A DNA stretch of 64,000 nucleotides from Oceanobacter sp045430275 (GTDB lineage Bacteria; Pseudomonadota; Gammaproteobacteria; Pseudomonadales; Oceanobacteraceae). Each line of letters begins with the position of its first letter. Position 1 is the stretch's first letter. Where the stretch lies: assembly GCA_045430275.1 (NCBI GenBank), contig JAILXU010000011.1, positions 1 through 64,000 of the forward strand, read 5' to 3'. Below the pieces are notes generated by a model. It was not told the DNA's origin, ran no database searches, and worked only from the letters and a program-made list of their open reading frames with translations. The translations under genes and the position numbers were made by a program. This document shows, piece by piece, positions 27,862 to 37,975 of this stretch.

Positions 27862-28337
27862 ATTCTGAATCCTTTATCCTGCTGAAAATACCATTTTGAA
27901 TGACTATGAACATCATCACTTTCCAAAAGATCTGTTTCCAACAGCCAGCGATAATCGCTATGCTGCAAGGAGGGTAGCGGCAGATCACTCTCCACCATTA
28001 TTTCAAACCCTTGAACAATATAATGGGTATCAATGCCCTGTCCGAAGATCGAATCTGAATAAAAGTGCTCGAACAGCCCAATATACCGTGCTTTTGATAT
28101 AGAGAGGCTCAGGCCTAGCTCATTCTGAGTAAGCCTTGAGAATGCATTGGAAAGCGTTTCATTTTTAAGAATGCGACCACCTGGGACAAACCAATAGCCC
28201 TCTGCCGGGCTATTTACACGCTTGCCGAGCAAAACCCGACCCAAAGAATCCCGAACAATCAGATCAATTGAAATCAGCGGTGTAAAAGCCACAATGGTCT
28301 CAAATACATCCTTGTCCAACCATATTTCTCCTTGCAT
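27858..28337 (-). CDS. gmm: GDP-mannose mannosyl hydrolase
   Basis: A NUDIX-fold hydrolase that releases mannose from GDP-mannose, adjusting the GDP-mannose/GDP-fucose balance. It has 159 residues. The substrate region is PLISIDLIVRDSLGRVLLG, and the modified NUDIX box GGRILKNETLSNAFSRLTQ lacks the normal catalytic Glu pair, as is known for Gmm. It overlaps manC by 4 bases and sits 4 bases after fcl, the colanic-acid-type order. Confidence 0.9.
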   Translation of the reverse strand: MQGEIWLDKDVFETIVAFTPLISIDLIVRDSLGRVLLGKRVNSPAEGYWFVPGGRILKNETLSNAFSRLTQNELGLSLSISKARYIGLFEHFYSDSIFGQGIDTHYIVQGFEIMVESDLPLPSLQHSDYRWLLETDLLESDDVHSHSKWYFQQDKGFRI

Positions 28338-28341
28338 ACCA

Positions 28342-29304
28342 CTAACCCCGAAAAGAATCCTGATTCTTCAAGAACCAGTCATAAGTTGAGGCCAAGCCAT
28401 TTTTCAGCTCAATATTGTAACTCCAGCCAAGGCTAGCAAGCGTATCAACACGCATCAACTTACGAGGAGCACCATCTGGTTTGGAAGCATCAAAAGTAAC
28501 CTTACCCTGATAACCCACTACTTCCGCCATGGTAAGAGCCAATTCAGCAATAGTGCAATCCACCCCTGTACCAACATTAATATGCGATAACATAGGTTCA
28601 GTACAGGACTCATAAACCTCTTGCCCCACATTCATAACAAAGATCGAGGCTGCTGCCATATCATCAACATGCAGAAACTCACGCATAGGCTTACCAGATC
28701 CCCAAACAGCGACCTCTGGCGTGCTTGCCAGTTTGGCTTCGTGGAATCGGCGCATCAATGCAGGAATCACATGGGAATTTTGTGGATGAAAATTATCATT
28801 CTCACCGTATAGATTGGTTGGCATCACACTGCGATAATTACGTCCATACTGGCGATTGTAACTTTCACACAATTTGATCCCTGCAATTTTGGCGATTGCA
28901 TAAGGCTCGTTCGTAGGCTCCAGCGTTCCAGTTAACAACGCATCCTCTCTCATTGGCTGCTCAGCCAGCTTCGGATAGATACAAGAAGACCCTAAAAATA
29001 ACAGTTCGTTAACACCCGACAAGTGCGCAGAATGAATGATATTGCATTCAATCATCAGGTTTTCATAGATAAATTCAGCGGGGTAAGTGTTGTTCGCCAC
29101 AATCCCGCCAACCTTTGCAGCAGCAAGGTAAACCTGATCAATTTTCTGCTCATCAAAGAAAGCTCTCACCGCCGCTTGATCTTGCAGGTTCAGCTCTGAA
29201 CGACTGCGAGTGACGATTTCTACTGCCTCAGAAGCAGCCTCTAACTGCCTCACAATAGCAGAGCCAACCATACCATTATGGCCAGCCACAAAAATACGCT
29301 TCAT
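28342..29304 (-). CDS. fcl: GDP-L-fucose synthase
   Basis: NADPH-dependent epimerase/reductase that turns GDP-4-keto-6-deoxymannose into GDP-L-fucose (WcaG). The 320-residue SDR has GHNGMVGSAIVRQ near the N-terminus, LGSSCIYPK, and catalytic Tyr-Lys in EPYAIAKIAGIKL. It is 12 bases after gmd, its pathway predecessor. Confidence 0.97.
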   Translation of the reverse strand: MKRIFVAGHNGMVGSAIVRQLEAASEAVEIVTRSRSELNLQDQAAVRAFFDEQKIDQVYLAAAKVGGIVANNTYPAEFIYENLMIECNIIHSAHLSGVNELLFLGSSCIYPKLAEQPMREDALLTGTLEPTNEPYAIAKIAGIKLCESYNRQYGRNYRSVMPTNLYGENDNFHPQNSHVIPALMRRFHEAKLASTPEVAVWGSGKPMREFLHVDDMAAASIFVMNVGQEVYESCTEPMLSHINVGTGVDCTIAELALTMAEVVGYQGKVTFDASKPDGAPRKLMRVDTLASLGWSYNIELKNGLASTYDWFLKNQDSFRG

Positions 29305-29316
29305 AACGCTTACCCG

Positions 29317-30444
29317 TTAACCTTCCAGTGAAACGTTGACATCATAACCATGCTGCTTCAGCAACGCGTGCTGTTTAGCCTTTTGCAAGTCAGAACGAAC
29401 CATTTCTGCACACATTTCTTCAACAGTAATTTCAGGCTCCCAACCCAGCTTATTCTTTGCATTAGCGGGATCGCCAAGCAAGGTTTCTACCTCAGCAGGG
29501 CGGAAGTATTTTGGATCAACCTGGACAATCACATCCCCAACATTGACTCCCGGACAAGCGGATTCATCAGCAATCGCTGAAATTGTGGCTTTTTCTTCCA
29601 CTCCCTCACCCTCAAACTGCAAGCTAATACCCAACTCTTTGGCAGATAAAGTGACGAATTCTCGTACAGATATTTGAGTGCCCGTTGCGATCACAAAATC
29701 TTCAGGATTATCCTGCTGCAACATCATCCATTGCATCCGTACATAATCCTTTGCATGACCCCAGTCACGCAATGCATCCATGTTCCCAAGATACAAACAC
29801 TCTTCTAAGCCTTGAGAAATATTAGCGAGTGCACGAGTGATTTTTCGAGTTACAAAAGTTTCACCACGACGGGGGGATTCGTGATTAAAAAGAATACCGT
29901 TACACGCATACATACCATACGATTCACGGTAATTTACCGTGATCCAATAAGCGTACATTTTAGCTACAGCGTAAGGTGAACGAGGGTAGAATGGCGTTGT
30001 TTCTTTCTGAGGAATTTCTTGAACCAAGCCATACAATTCAGAAGTGGAAGCTTGATAAAATCGAGTTTTCTTTTCCATCCCCAAGAAACGAATCGCTTCT
30101 AGAAGACGCAAAGTGCCCATAGCGTCTACGTCTGCGGTGTATTCAGGTGCCTCAAATGATACAGCCACATGCGACTGAGCACCGAGGTTATAAACCTCAT
30201 CAGGCTGAACTTCTTTCAGAATGCGCGTTAAATTTGACGTATCCGTCAAATCACCATAATGCATATAAAAATTTACATTCTCATTATGACGATCTTGATA
30301 TATATGATCGACACGCTCTGTATTAAATGATGACGCACGACGTTTAATACCATGAACTTCGTAGCCTTTTTCCAAAAGAAACTCAGCTAAGTATGAACCA
30401 TCCTGACCAGTAACACCTGTAATCAACGCAACCTTTCTGGACAT
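29317..30444 (-). CDS. gmd: GDP-mannose 4,6-dehydratase
   Basis: Converts GDP-mannose to GDP-4-keto-6-deoxy-D-mannose. The 375-residue SDR has NADP motif GVTGQDGSYLAEFL, the RRASSFNTERVDHI segment characteristic of Gmd, catalytic YAVAK (in RSPYAVAKMYAYW) and NHESPRRGETFVTRKI. First of the GDP-fucose gene set in transcription order, 24 bases after the WcaI-like gene. Confidence 0.97.
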   Translation of the reverse strand: MSRKVALITGVTGQDGSYLAEFLLEKGYEVHGIKRRASSFNTERVDHIYQDRHNENVNFYMHYGDLTDTSNLTRILKEVQPDEVYNLGAQSHVAVSFEAPEYTADVDAMGTLRLLEAIRFLGMEKKTRFYQASTSELYGLVQEIPQKETTPFYPRSPYAVAKMYAYWITVNYRESYGMYACNGILFNHESPRRGETFVTRKITRALANISQGLEECLYLGNMDALRDWGHAKDYVRMQWMMLQQDNPEDFVIATGTQISVREFVTLSAKELGISLQFEGEGVEEKATISAIADESACPGVNVGDVIVQVDPKYFRPAEVETLLGDPANAKNKLGWEPEITVEEMCAEMVRSDLQKAKQHALLKQHGYDVNVSLEG

Positions 30445-30468
30445 ATCCTAATCCTTCCTAAAATTTAA

Positions 30469-31707
30469 TCATCGTTTGGTACACAACTCTACAAGATCGC
30501 AAGTAAAACGCTGTAAAATTGCTTCTTTATTAAGATTTTGTTCTGCATAACCACGCGCAACGGTATTTATTCCTTGCGCGCGATCTAGCTCTTTCTCGAG
30601 CCCTGCACAAAAAGCATCAAGGTTTTCTGGCTCTACGCAAGTATATATCCCTGGATACTCTTCAACTAGCTGCCCCAACTCCGTATGAGCTTCTGCAGTT
30701 ACTACTCCATACCCACCGGACGACAAGATATTAGTGAGCTTAGACGGCAATACTGCATCTGCTGCACCCTTCCGCTGCACAACCAAATGTACGTCAGCCA
30801 TTGACAACATGGCTGGAACGTCTTTCCATGCTTGTAATGGCTTAAACTCTACATTAGTCAATGAGCGATCACAGGATAACCTCACCAAATTGCTGACGTA
30901 TGCACCGGAGCCTACCAGAAAAAACTTTACATTTGTTCGATCTTTAAAGCGTTCTGCTGCGTCTATCACCAACTCAAGCCCCTGCTTGGCCCCAATATTA
31001 CCAGCATACAGAACCACCTTATCCCCTTCTCCAACCCCCCATTTCCTTCGCATTGCCTTGCCATCAACTTCTGGATGCACAGATAAGGTATCTGACCAAT
31101 TTGGGAAAAACAATAAACGGGACTCTTCAACACCCTTATTCTGGGCTTTGTCCAGCATGCTAAAGGAAATACTCGACACTTTATCGAAGCGCCTCATCAA
31201 CCAAGACTCAACAGCATACGCCATGCGACTAATTCGGCCAGAAGAATTTCCTGCCATTCCCAAGCCAAGCATAGCGTCAACTTCATAATCTTGAATATGT
31301 AGAATAGCTTTCGAGCCACGAAGCTTACAAAACAGCAAAGCAAAGGGAACACAAAACAAAGTGGGCTCAAGCACAAACACCACATCAGGCTTTTTCTTCC
31401 ATAAAGAAAACAGCCTCCAAGCAGAACTCCAAGAAAAAGATATCAAATGAAGTAAACGCTTAACCGTAGATGGTGTTTTAGGTACATACAACGGGCAACG
31501 ATGCACTGTCACTCCATCAACTTGCCCACTACTATATGAACTACCAGTATAACCACGATGAACCTTCCATTCAGGGTAATATGGAGGGGCAGTAATCACA
31601 TCAACATTATAGCCTTGCCCTACCAGCCAAGGAGCCATTTCACCATTATATTTGCCAACCCCAGTCAGTTCGGGTGAATAGTTAAGGCTATAAATGACAA
31701 TATTCAC
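30469..31707 (-). CDS. wcaI: Glycosyltransferase, WcaI-like (GT4)
   Basis: Retaining GT-B glycosyltransferase of the colanic acid WcaI family. It has 412 residues. The N-terminus MNIVIYSLNYSPELTGVGKY and APPYYPEW are the family hallmark, KVVLYAGNIGAKQGLE is the start of the donor-binding half (about 235), and a PSKLTNILSSGG motif lies near 325. In E. coli WcaI adds fucose; the acceptor and sugar here are not determined. It overlaps the GT2 gene by 4 bases. Confidence 0.88.
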   Translation of the reverse strand: MNIVIYSLNYSPELTGVGKYNGEMAPWLVGQGYNVDVITAPPYYPEWKVHRGYTGSSYSSGQVDGVTVHRCPLYVPKTPSTVKRLLHLISFSWSSAWRLFSLWKKKPDVVFVLEPTLFCVPFALLFCKLRGSKAILHIQDYEVDAMLGLGMAGNSSGRISRMAYAVESWLMRRFDKVSSISFSMLDKAQNKGVEESRLLFFPNWSDTLSVHPEVDGKAMRRKWGVGEGDKVVLYAGNIGAKQGLELVIDAAERFKDRTNVKFFLVGSGAYVSNLVRLSCDRSLTNVEFKPLQAWKDVPAMLSMADVHLVVQRKGAADAVLPSKLTNILSSGGYGVVTAEAHTELGQLVEEYPGIYTCVEPENLDAFCAGLEKELDRAQGINTVARGYAEQNLNKEAILQRFTCDLVELCTKR

Positions 31708-32627
31708 GGAGTAGGCTTCTCCAGTTTAAAACCAGAATACAACTCTAGTGCATGATGCTTTTCTTCAATTGAAGTACAATCTTTCCAGATACGATCGACC
31801 TCTAGACATTTTAAATCTACTAAAAATCGATACCATAACCCCTGCATAAAATGGTATGCCAAACCACGAGCACCATCCAGAAAACCGAGCTGTAAAAAAT
31901 ACCGATACATAAAATATAAAACCGGCCTAACAAAATAAGGCAGTCCCATATATAATTTTTCCTTGAGGATACGTTTTAGTTTAATGGCCCCACTAGTTGC
32001 AGAAGTAATTTCAGAACCAGATTGATAGAGCTCTCGTAGTTTGACATCCACCATCTCTCGGGTGGCGTATTTATTGTGTTTATCAACAAACCAACCAATA
32101 GTATTTAGATTATCATCAGCAAAACCACCATTTAAAAGAGTGGATGTACCAGAATCCAGAACAATGTGCTCATCCATCCAACGCTGCTCAATATGAGCAA
32201 ACCCTCTTCTAAAAAGACGCAACATAGGCAAGGGATAGCGCCCCCCATGACAAATCCAACGTCCTAAAAAAATATGTCGACGATGGAAAATAGCACCATT
32301 ATTTCCATATCCATCATTGAAAATAAAATCAAAAATATTAGTAACCAATACACTATCTATAGTTTCATCAGCATCCAGTCTCAGTACCCATTCAGTTTTC
32401 ACTTCACAATTATTCAGCGCCCAATCGAATTGTTTAGCATGATTCACAAATGAATTTTGATAGACCTCGGCTCCACAGGATAAAGCTATCTCTTTAGTAT
32501 CATCCGAAGAATAAGAATCAACCACAATAAAACGGGCTTCCAAATCCGAAACAGATGACAGGCACCTTCTGATATGAATAGTCTCGTTATATGTCAAAAC
32601 AATCACGGTAAGAGCACTATTTTCCAT
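31704..32627 (-). CDS. Family 2 glycosyltransferase
   Basis: Inverting GT-A glycosyltransferase. It has 307 residues: N-terminal LTVIVLTYNETIHIRRCL, VVDSYSSDDT, and the metal-binding LRLDADE at about 80-86. A WaaE/KdtX-like middle part includes FHRRHIFLGRWICHGG. Hydrophobic stretches near 215-260 suggest membrane association. It overlaps the acetyltransferase gene by 11 bases. Donor and acceptor unknown. Confidence 0.9.
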   Translation of the reverse strand: MENSALTVIVLTYNETIHIRRCLSSVSDLEARFIVVDSYSSDDTKEIALSCGAEVYQNSFVNHAKQFDWALNNCEVKTEWVLRLDADETIDSVLVTNIFDFIFNDGYGNNGAIFHRRHIFLGRWICHGGRYPLPMLRLFRRGFAHIEQRWMDEHIVLDSGTSTLLNGGFADDNLNTIGWFVDKHNKYATREMVDVKLRELYQSGSEITSATSGAIKLKRILKEKLYMGLPYFVRPVLYFMYRYFLQLGFLDGARGLAYHFMQGLWYRFLVDLKCLEVDRIWKDCTSIEEKHHALELYSGFKLEKPTP

Positions 32628-33183
32628 CTCGAAATCTCACTCTATCCTTAATATAAGTAGAAGGATTTCCTGCATTAACGGTCCAAGATAAAGATGTTTT
32701 TGTTTGAACTGCCCTAGCCCCAACAACCCCTCCTTCAGTAACAGTAATCCCTGGGCCGATAAAAGCCTCTGCGCCTATCCATACATCATCTTCTATAAGA
32801 ATTGGAGACAATATCAATGGATGACAGGGATCATTATAATCGTGAGTACTCGCACACATATAAGAGTACTGACTGATTATTACCCGCCTACCGATATTGA
32901 TTTCACCCTGGTTGTACACACGAACATAAGGACCAATAGTTGAATCATCTCCTACACGAAGGTTAGCAGGACACCAAATTTTTGCACTTGGATAAATACG
33001 AGCGGAAGTTGATATTTTCGCACCAAAGGCCCTTAATAAAAAACGTCGATACCAAAAAAAAGGAACAGGTGAATATTTATATACAGACCAATAGACCAAG
33101 TTCCATAACACACGGTATACTTTATTTGCAAGGCCGAACACGGGATCTTCAATATTAACCTTATTTTTCACCCTCACTCTCAC
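32617..33183 (-). CDS. wcaF: WcaF-like O-acetyltransferase
   Basis: Left-handed beta-helix (hexapeptide-repeat) acetyltransferase of the WcaF/colanic acid type; modifies a sugar of the repeat unit. It has 188 residues. The N-terminal part has RVLWNLVYWSVYK, repeats such as IYPSAKIWCPANLRVGDDSTIG run from about 70, and the catalytic His region is CASTHDYNDP. Embedded in overlapping EPS genes. Confidence 0.88.
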   Translation of the reverse strand: MRVRVKNKVNIEDPVFGLANKVYRVLWNLVYWSVYKYSPVPFFWYRRFLLRAFGAKISTSARIYPSAKIWCPANLRVGDDSTIGPYVRVYNQGEINIGRRVIISQYSYMCASTHDYNDPCHPLILSPILIEDDVWIGAEAFIGPGITVTEGGVVGARAVQTKTSLSWTVNAGNPSTYIKDRVRFRDGK

Positions 33184-34340
33184 CCTCCATATTTTTTGTT
33201 AAAAGCCAGTCTAAGAACCTTTTCCATATCACTAACAGCAGCATCCATGGAGAAGCGTGTTTGATAACACTGCATTGCATTTTTTGCCATTACCCGCTGT
33301 TCTTCTGGTGATGTGCTCAGCCACCCCTGAAGCACATCTTCAACACCTTCAACATCGTCGTTAGCCACATAGCCAGCATGACTATCCAGAATCTCACGCC
33401 ATATATTAACCTTATTGGTAGTAAGAACTACCTTGCCAAGCGAAAGAGCTTCAGAAACCACAATCCCAAAATTTTCTTGATGCGATGGTAGCACAAATGC
33501 ATCAGCTTCATTAAAAGCCCCCCACTTTAGCTCACCCTTCAACATCCCAAGCCAAACAACCCTACTTTCAATACCATATTGATTGATAATTTCCTCAAGT
33601 ACCTTCTTATAATGGTCATCCACAGGCCCAGCAATAGCTAAGTAATGATCACAACTCTTCAACTTAGCGAATGCTTTTATAAGAAGATCTACACCTTTCT
33701 TTGGGTGAACACGACTTAGAAACAGAAAATACTGTTTATTGTCCAAAGAAGGGTAACGACTTTTAAAAAGATTAGAGCAAACACTCAAATCATAATCAGG
33801 CAGTGGGCTGCCGTATGAAATCACATATTCATTAGCCGAATAATATGGAAAGTTATTTCGCGCCAACACCTTTTCATCTTCTGATGTAAATAATACTTTC
33901 TCAGATCGACTTATCGTATAGCGCTCAAAAGCAAACCAATATATCAGCTTTTTCAACCTTTTTAATGGAGCATTAAGGTCAAACCAAGGATCAAGCATCC
34001 CGTGTGTAAATAACACATAAGGAATATTTTTTTCAACACAAGCTTTGGCTGTAAATATACCATGCATTTGCCACAAACCATGAATAACAATCACATCATA
34101 GTTTTTAATTTCAGAATTAATCCAAGATCGGAAATCAAAACTAAGTCTAGCTGGAGTAAAAGCATCAAATGAGAATAGTTTGAAAGGAAATTTAGAAACA
34201 TCATAGTTACAACCATCCAAACTGGCAACATGAACCTCCACTCCATTTTTTTGCAACATAGCACTAGAGTTAATCAACCCATTAATAGGCCCTCCGTTGC
34301 TTAAATCCACAGATGATATAACCCTTAATACTCTCATCAA
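33180..34340 (-). CDS. Family 4 glycosyltransferase
   Basis: GT-B retaining glycosyltransferase, 386 residues. The N-terminal acceptor half includes VIHGLWQMHGIFTAKAC and FTHGMLDPWF. The donor half begins with FLFLSRVHPKKGVDLLI (about 210), with the EX7E-type element in EADAFVLPSHQENFGIVVSE (about 285-305). Overlaps its neighbours by 4 bases on both sides. From here upstream the coding DNA is clearly AT-rich. Confidence 0.9.
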   Translation of the reverse strand: MMRVLRVISSVDLSNGGPINGLINSSAMLQKNGVEVHVASLDGCNYDVSKFPFKLFSFDAFTPARLSFDFRSWINSEIKNYDVIVIHGLWQMHGIFTAKACVEKNIPYVLFTHGMLDPWFDLNAPLKRLKKLIYWFAFERYTISRSEKVLFTSEDEKVLARNNFPYYSANEYVISYGSPLPDYDLSVCSNLFKSRYPSLDNKQYFLFLSRVHPKKGVDLLIKAFAKLKSCDHYLAIAGPVDDHYKKVLEEIINQYGIESRVVWLGMLKGELKWGAFNEADAFVLPSHQENFGIVVSEALSLGKVVLTTNKVNIWREILDSHAGYVANDDVEGVEDVLQGWLSTSPEEQRVMAKNAMQCYQTRFSMDAAVSDMEKVLRLAFNKKYGG

Positions 34341-35476
34341 TCTATACTCTCAACAACATTTTCTATTTTATTCTTCATCATCGAAAAACTATACTCTTTC
34401 CTAGCATAATTGACTGATTTCTGAATACTTAATAATCGCTCAAAGTACAGCTCCCTAGAGGAATTAATCGCACTTAACAATTCAGCTTCATCATTGACAA
34501 ATACCACCCCCCCAAGCAACTCTTTAGAACCAGACAAAGGCAAAGGAGTACTAATGACCAATCGGCCAGTCGAAATAGCCTCTACGACTTTAAATGGAAA
34601 TACCCCCTCTCCCATATTAACAATAGGGCTATGAGGGTTCAATATAACATCACATGATGAAATTATATCATTTAATTTTTCATCATCAACACAACCAAAG
34701 AAATCTATATTTTCCATTTCCTTCGATGCTTTTAAGAAATCCATCTCCAAAGGCCCCGCCCCAGATACTAGAAACCTCACACAATGACTAGTAGATTTCG
34801 CCATTCTTAAGATAAAATCAGCTCCCTTTTCCTCTGACAAACCACCAAAATACCCTACATAAACGATCTGAGAGGAAAATGGTTTCCTAGCATCAGAAAC
34901 ATCCATCAAATCACTAGAAATAATCCCTGGAAAAGGGGAAGAAGGCACACCAAAAGGCTTTAGCCTTTGACCTAATTGATCATTAACCACAAATGAAAAG
35001 TTTATTTTTTTTACTATTAACATCCAACTCAAATAATCTAGAACAGGTTTTAAACTTAGGCGCTTACGCGCAAAAAACCAATCTTCAAATTCTAATATAA
35101 CTGGGCAACTTGAATTTCTAAGAACTTCCCTAGCGAATAAAGATTCAAAAATATATGAGTTGTAAATCCAAATGAATTTTGGTTCCCCAATAGAGAAACA
35201 TTTTTTCACTAAATTTCTTACTTCAAAGATATTCATCAATTTCCCATAAGAACTTTTTTTATACCTTTTGGGAGTTATCTGATGGACAGATACTTCTCCA
35301 ATGGTAATCTCAGAATTAAAGCCTTCTTTATCTAAATCGTTATGGGCAGAATTAACAAGAACAACTTCATCTAAGGCAGACAACACTTTTATCACTGCCT
35401 CCAATTTTCTAGCAGCACCCAAATGGGGATGGCTAGACAATGAAACAGGAGAGTACGGTGCCACTAAAATTATCAT
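34337..35476 (-). CDS. Glycosyltransferase (GT4-like)
   Basis: The 379-residue GT-B-like protein begins MIILVAPYSPVSLSSHPHLG and has donor-side features VYVGYFGGLSEEKGADF (about 208), SCDVILNPHSPIVNMGEGVFPFKVVEAISTG (about 270-300; only its EGVFPFKVVE core is diagnostic). Sequence conservation is weaker than in the neighbouring GT4. AT-rich. Overlaps the Wzy and GT4 genes by 4 bases. Confidence 0.82.
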   Translation of the reverse strand: MIILVAPYSPVSLSSHPHLGAARKLEAVIKVLSALDEVVLVNSAHNDLDKEGFNSEITIGEVSVHQITPKRYKKSSYGKLMNIFEVRNLVKKCFSIGEPKFIWIYNSYIFESLFAREVLRNSSCPVILEFEDWFFARKRLSLKPVLDYLSWMLIVKKINFSFVVNDQLGQRLKPFGVPSSPFPGIISSDLMDVSDARKPFSSQIVYVGYFGGLSEEKGADFILRMAKSTSHCVRFLVSGAGPLEMDFLKASKEMENIDFFGCVDDEKLNDIISSCDVILNPHSPIVNMGEGVFPFKVVEAISTGRLVISTPLPLSGSKELLGGVVFVNDEAELLSAINSSRELYFERLLSIQKSVNYARKEYSFSMMKNKIENVVESID

Positions 35477-36765
35477 ATACTAATACTCTTAGAAGAATTA
35501 AAAATCAACCCCATTGCTATCATGAAAGGTAAAATCAAATAATACTGTTCAAAGGGGTTTCCTGCAAATACAGTCACAAAAAAAATAAAAAGCAACAAAT
35601 AAAATTTCACCAATAAGCAACCTGCTCTCCCCCTAACTCGAAACAGGAAAACAATACAACCAAAAAAGAAGAAAATAGAACCCAAAACCCCAAATTGAAA
35701 AAAAGAGGTCAACAATGCATTATCAACCAACCAATTAAATCGATAGCTTTCGGGCACACCACCAGCATTCTTAACTAAAGTATACGCAGTATTTGTGCCC
35801 ACACCAAGTCCGCGACCAACAAGGAATTCCCCCACCTCCCCTTCCAAAATAACATCAATCATTCGTAAAAAATTAAACACCCGTCCTCCTTCATCAAACT
35901 GTGAGGAAATCATATCTCCTCTCCCAACAGCAAGTATCATCTTTCCATACAACCAATATAAAAAATATAAAAAACCAGGCAGAAAAGCAGCAAAAAAAAC
36001 CATTATATAATTCCTTATACCACTATCAGACTCAGACAACCCCTCCCAAGCAACCAGGCAACAGATCAAAAAAACAGAAATCATTGCGAATCTTGTCCCT
36101 GACGCAAGAGCAATAAAAAGACAAAGCAACAATAAAAAAATAGACTCTTTAAAACTCCTAAATAAGAATAAAATTATCATAGAAATTCCTACTGAAAAAA
36201 AACCTGCGACTCCTGCGTTAGAAAAAATGCCGGTAAGCCTAGATTCTCCCAACCCCATACCATATACAAGCCCAACCACATTCAACTGTGCCAATATTAA
36301 AATGACATCAAAACACAATACCCAGACAAAAAACCGCCTCAGAAAATCACGATCTAAATCAGTTATACTTACAGAAGAAATAATCCAAAAAAAACCAACT
36401 GCTGCATGTAGTAACATCACCCACCGTAAACCCGCGCCTAAGAAAAACCATGGGCTAAAATCTAAAAAATAAGGAATAAAACCTATTAAAACAACAACAA
36501 ATATCCAAAACAAATACACCCAAAAATTATTACCAAAACCTTTCTTTAAAACCCAATATGGCCAATAAAAACCAAATAACAATAAAAAAATATCCTTCAT
36601 ATAGCGAAGCAAACCTGCTCCACCAGCAGACTCATCATCCAGCGTCCAAAGAACTACAGTACCATTCATCATGGCATTTAGAACCACTACAGAATATTGG
36701 GCACAACCAACAATAACAAACACTGCAATCAAAGAACTTGCAAAACCACCTTTCTCTTTAACCAT
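35473..36765 (-). CDS. wzy: Polysaccharide polymerase (Wzy-like)
   Basis: A 430-residue integral membrane protein with about 11 hydrophobic segments. It has the Wzy_C/O-antigen ligase arrangement, including a long periplasmic loop (about 285-335) with VGRGLGVGTNTAYTLVKNAG, which matches the conserved G-x-G-x-N loop. It is the only polymerase candidate inside the operon. Very AT-rich, with lysine/asparagine-type codon use unlike the housekeeping block, suggesting horizontal acquisition. Confidence 0.8.
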   Translation of the reverse strand: MVKEKGGFASSLIAVFVIVGCAQYSVVVLNAMMNGTVVLWTLDDESAGGAGLLRYMKDIFLLLFGFYWPYWVLKKGFGNNFWVYLFWIFVVVLIGFIPYFLDFSPWFFLGAGLRWVMLLHAAVGFFWIISSVSITDLDRDFLRRFFVWVLCFDVILILAQLNVVGLVYGMGLGESRLTGIFSNAGVAGFFSVGISMIILFLFRSFKESIFLLLLCLFIALASGTRFAMISVFLICCLVAWEGLSESDSGIRNYIMVFFAAFLPGFLYFLYWLYGKMILAVGRGDMISSQFDEGGRVFNFLRMIDVILEGEVGEFLVGRGLGVGTNTAYTLVKNAGGVPESYRFNWLVDNALLTSFFQFGVLGSIFFFFGCIVFLFRVRGRAGCLLVKFYLLLFIFFVTVFAGNPFEQYYLILPFMIAMGLIFNSSKSISI

Positions 36766-36766
36766 A

Positions 36767-37975
36767 CTATATCACCTTGAACACTTCAGATACCTTCGAC
36801 TCATAAACACTCCACCCATACTGTTTAGATTTGAGAAAGGATTTTTTTGAGAAATCAGGCCAATACCTCTCGGCTTTTATTAAATACATTAGCGCCTCAG
36901 ACAGGCCCTCCACTGTATCATCGACCACCGGGCCTGCCTCTCCATCGAGTAAAGAATCCACACCGCAATACTTAGAAGATATGATCGGCAACCCCGCCCT
37001 CATAGCCTCCAAACAAACAAGTGACATTCCTTCAGAAAGAGCAGGCATTAAGAAAAAATCAGCCTCTCTAAATAGATCAGGAACTTCAGAATGTGCATAA
37101 TTTTTATCTTCAATAATTACACACTCCGGAATATCAGAGCCAGCAACAAGACACCCAAGACTACTTTCGAATTCCCCTAAAACCTTAACCCTTATATTCT
37201 TACCAATTTCATTAGACAAAGCATCTCCAATCCTAGACATTGACTCTATCAATATATGCCCACCCTTCCTAATACTATTTGCCCTTGCCAATATAACAAC
37301 TTCATCTTTTTCAATTTTGCTCAAACAATCGATATAAAAATCATTAGAAACACCATATGGAATAGTATATAGATCACCTGAAAACCCTTCATCTAAAGCG
37401 CCATTGATACAATATCTTGATGGCGAAAACACAACATTCGATAGGCTTAAAATATCAGCATTAGCTGAGTCATCAAAAACACCTGAATACTCCACCCCAA
37501 CATCATAACAATGCGATCTAACTCGTTGAATAGCTTCTTTTGATTGATTACTTATCTGATCGCTAACAATAACCATGCCCTTGTCTGAGGCTGCGAAAAC
37601 AGTTTTTGGCATATAATCTTGAACAGTAACCAAAACATTAGCAGTCAGCCTTCCTGAAGATATTTTATCAGCCATTTTTTGATCGAAATTTTCAACAAAC
37701 CTAGTATTAATACCAGCAATACCAGCAAATCTCCACAATGCATCCAACCCACCAGAAAAAACACAATCAGGATTCAGTTTTTCATTATAGTAACCATATA
37801 TTTTCTTCCTAAATCTAGGGGAAACCTTGGCCAAAAGACTCATCCACCCTTTATTATAGAGTGGCGTGTATAACAGATAATCTCTGCCTGATTCATGAAC
37901 ACCAGCTGAAAGATTCAAAAAATGATGCTTGAATGGGTGGCATAATAATACATCTGTACACTTTTTTCTAAACAC
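36767..37975 (-). CDS. Glycosyltransferase (GT4-like)
   Basis: The 402-residue protein has a divergent acceptor half and a clear GT4 donor half: VVILARANSIRKGGHILIES (about 230), READFFLMPALSEGMSLVCL (about 315) and EAMRAGLPIISS. It lies 1 base after Wzy and overlaps the acyltransferase gene by 8 bases. Probably one of the five transferases building the repeat unit. Confidence 0.87.
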   Translation of the reverse strand: MFRKKCTDVLLCHPFKHHFLNLSAGVHESGRDYLLYTPLYNKGWMSLLAKVSPRFRKKIYGYYNEKLNPDCVFSGGLDALWRFAGIAGINTRFVENFDQKMADKISSGRLTANVLVTVQDYMPKTVFAASDKGMVIVSDQISNQSKEAIQRVRSHCYDVGVEYSGVFDDSANADILSLSNVVFSPSRYCINGALDEGFSGDLYTIPYGVSNDFYIDCLSKIEKDEVVILARANSIRKGGHILIESMSRIGDALSNEIGKNIRVKVLGEFESSLGCLVAGSDIPECVIIEDKNYAHSEVPDLFREADFFLMPALSEGMSLVCLEAMRAGLPIISSKYCGVDSLLDGEAGPVVDDTVEGLSEALMYLIKAERYWPDFSKKSFLKSKQYGWSVYESKVSEVFKVI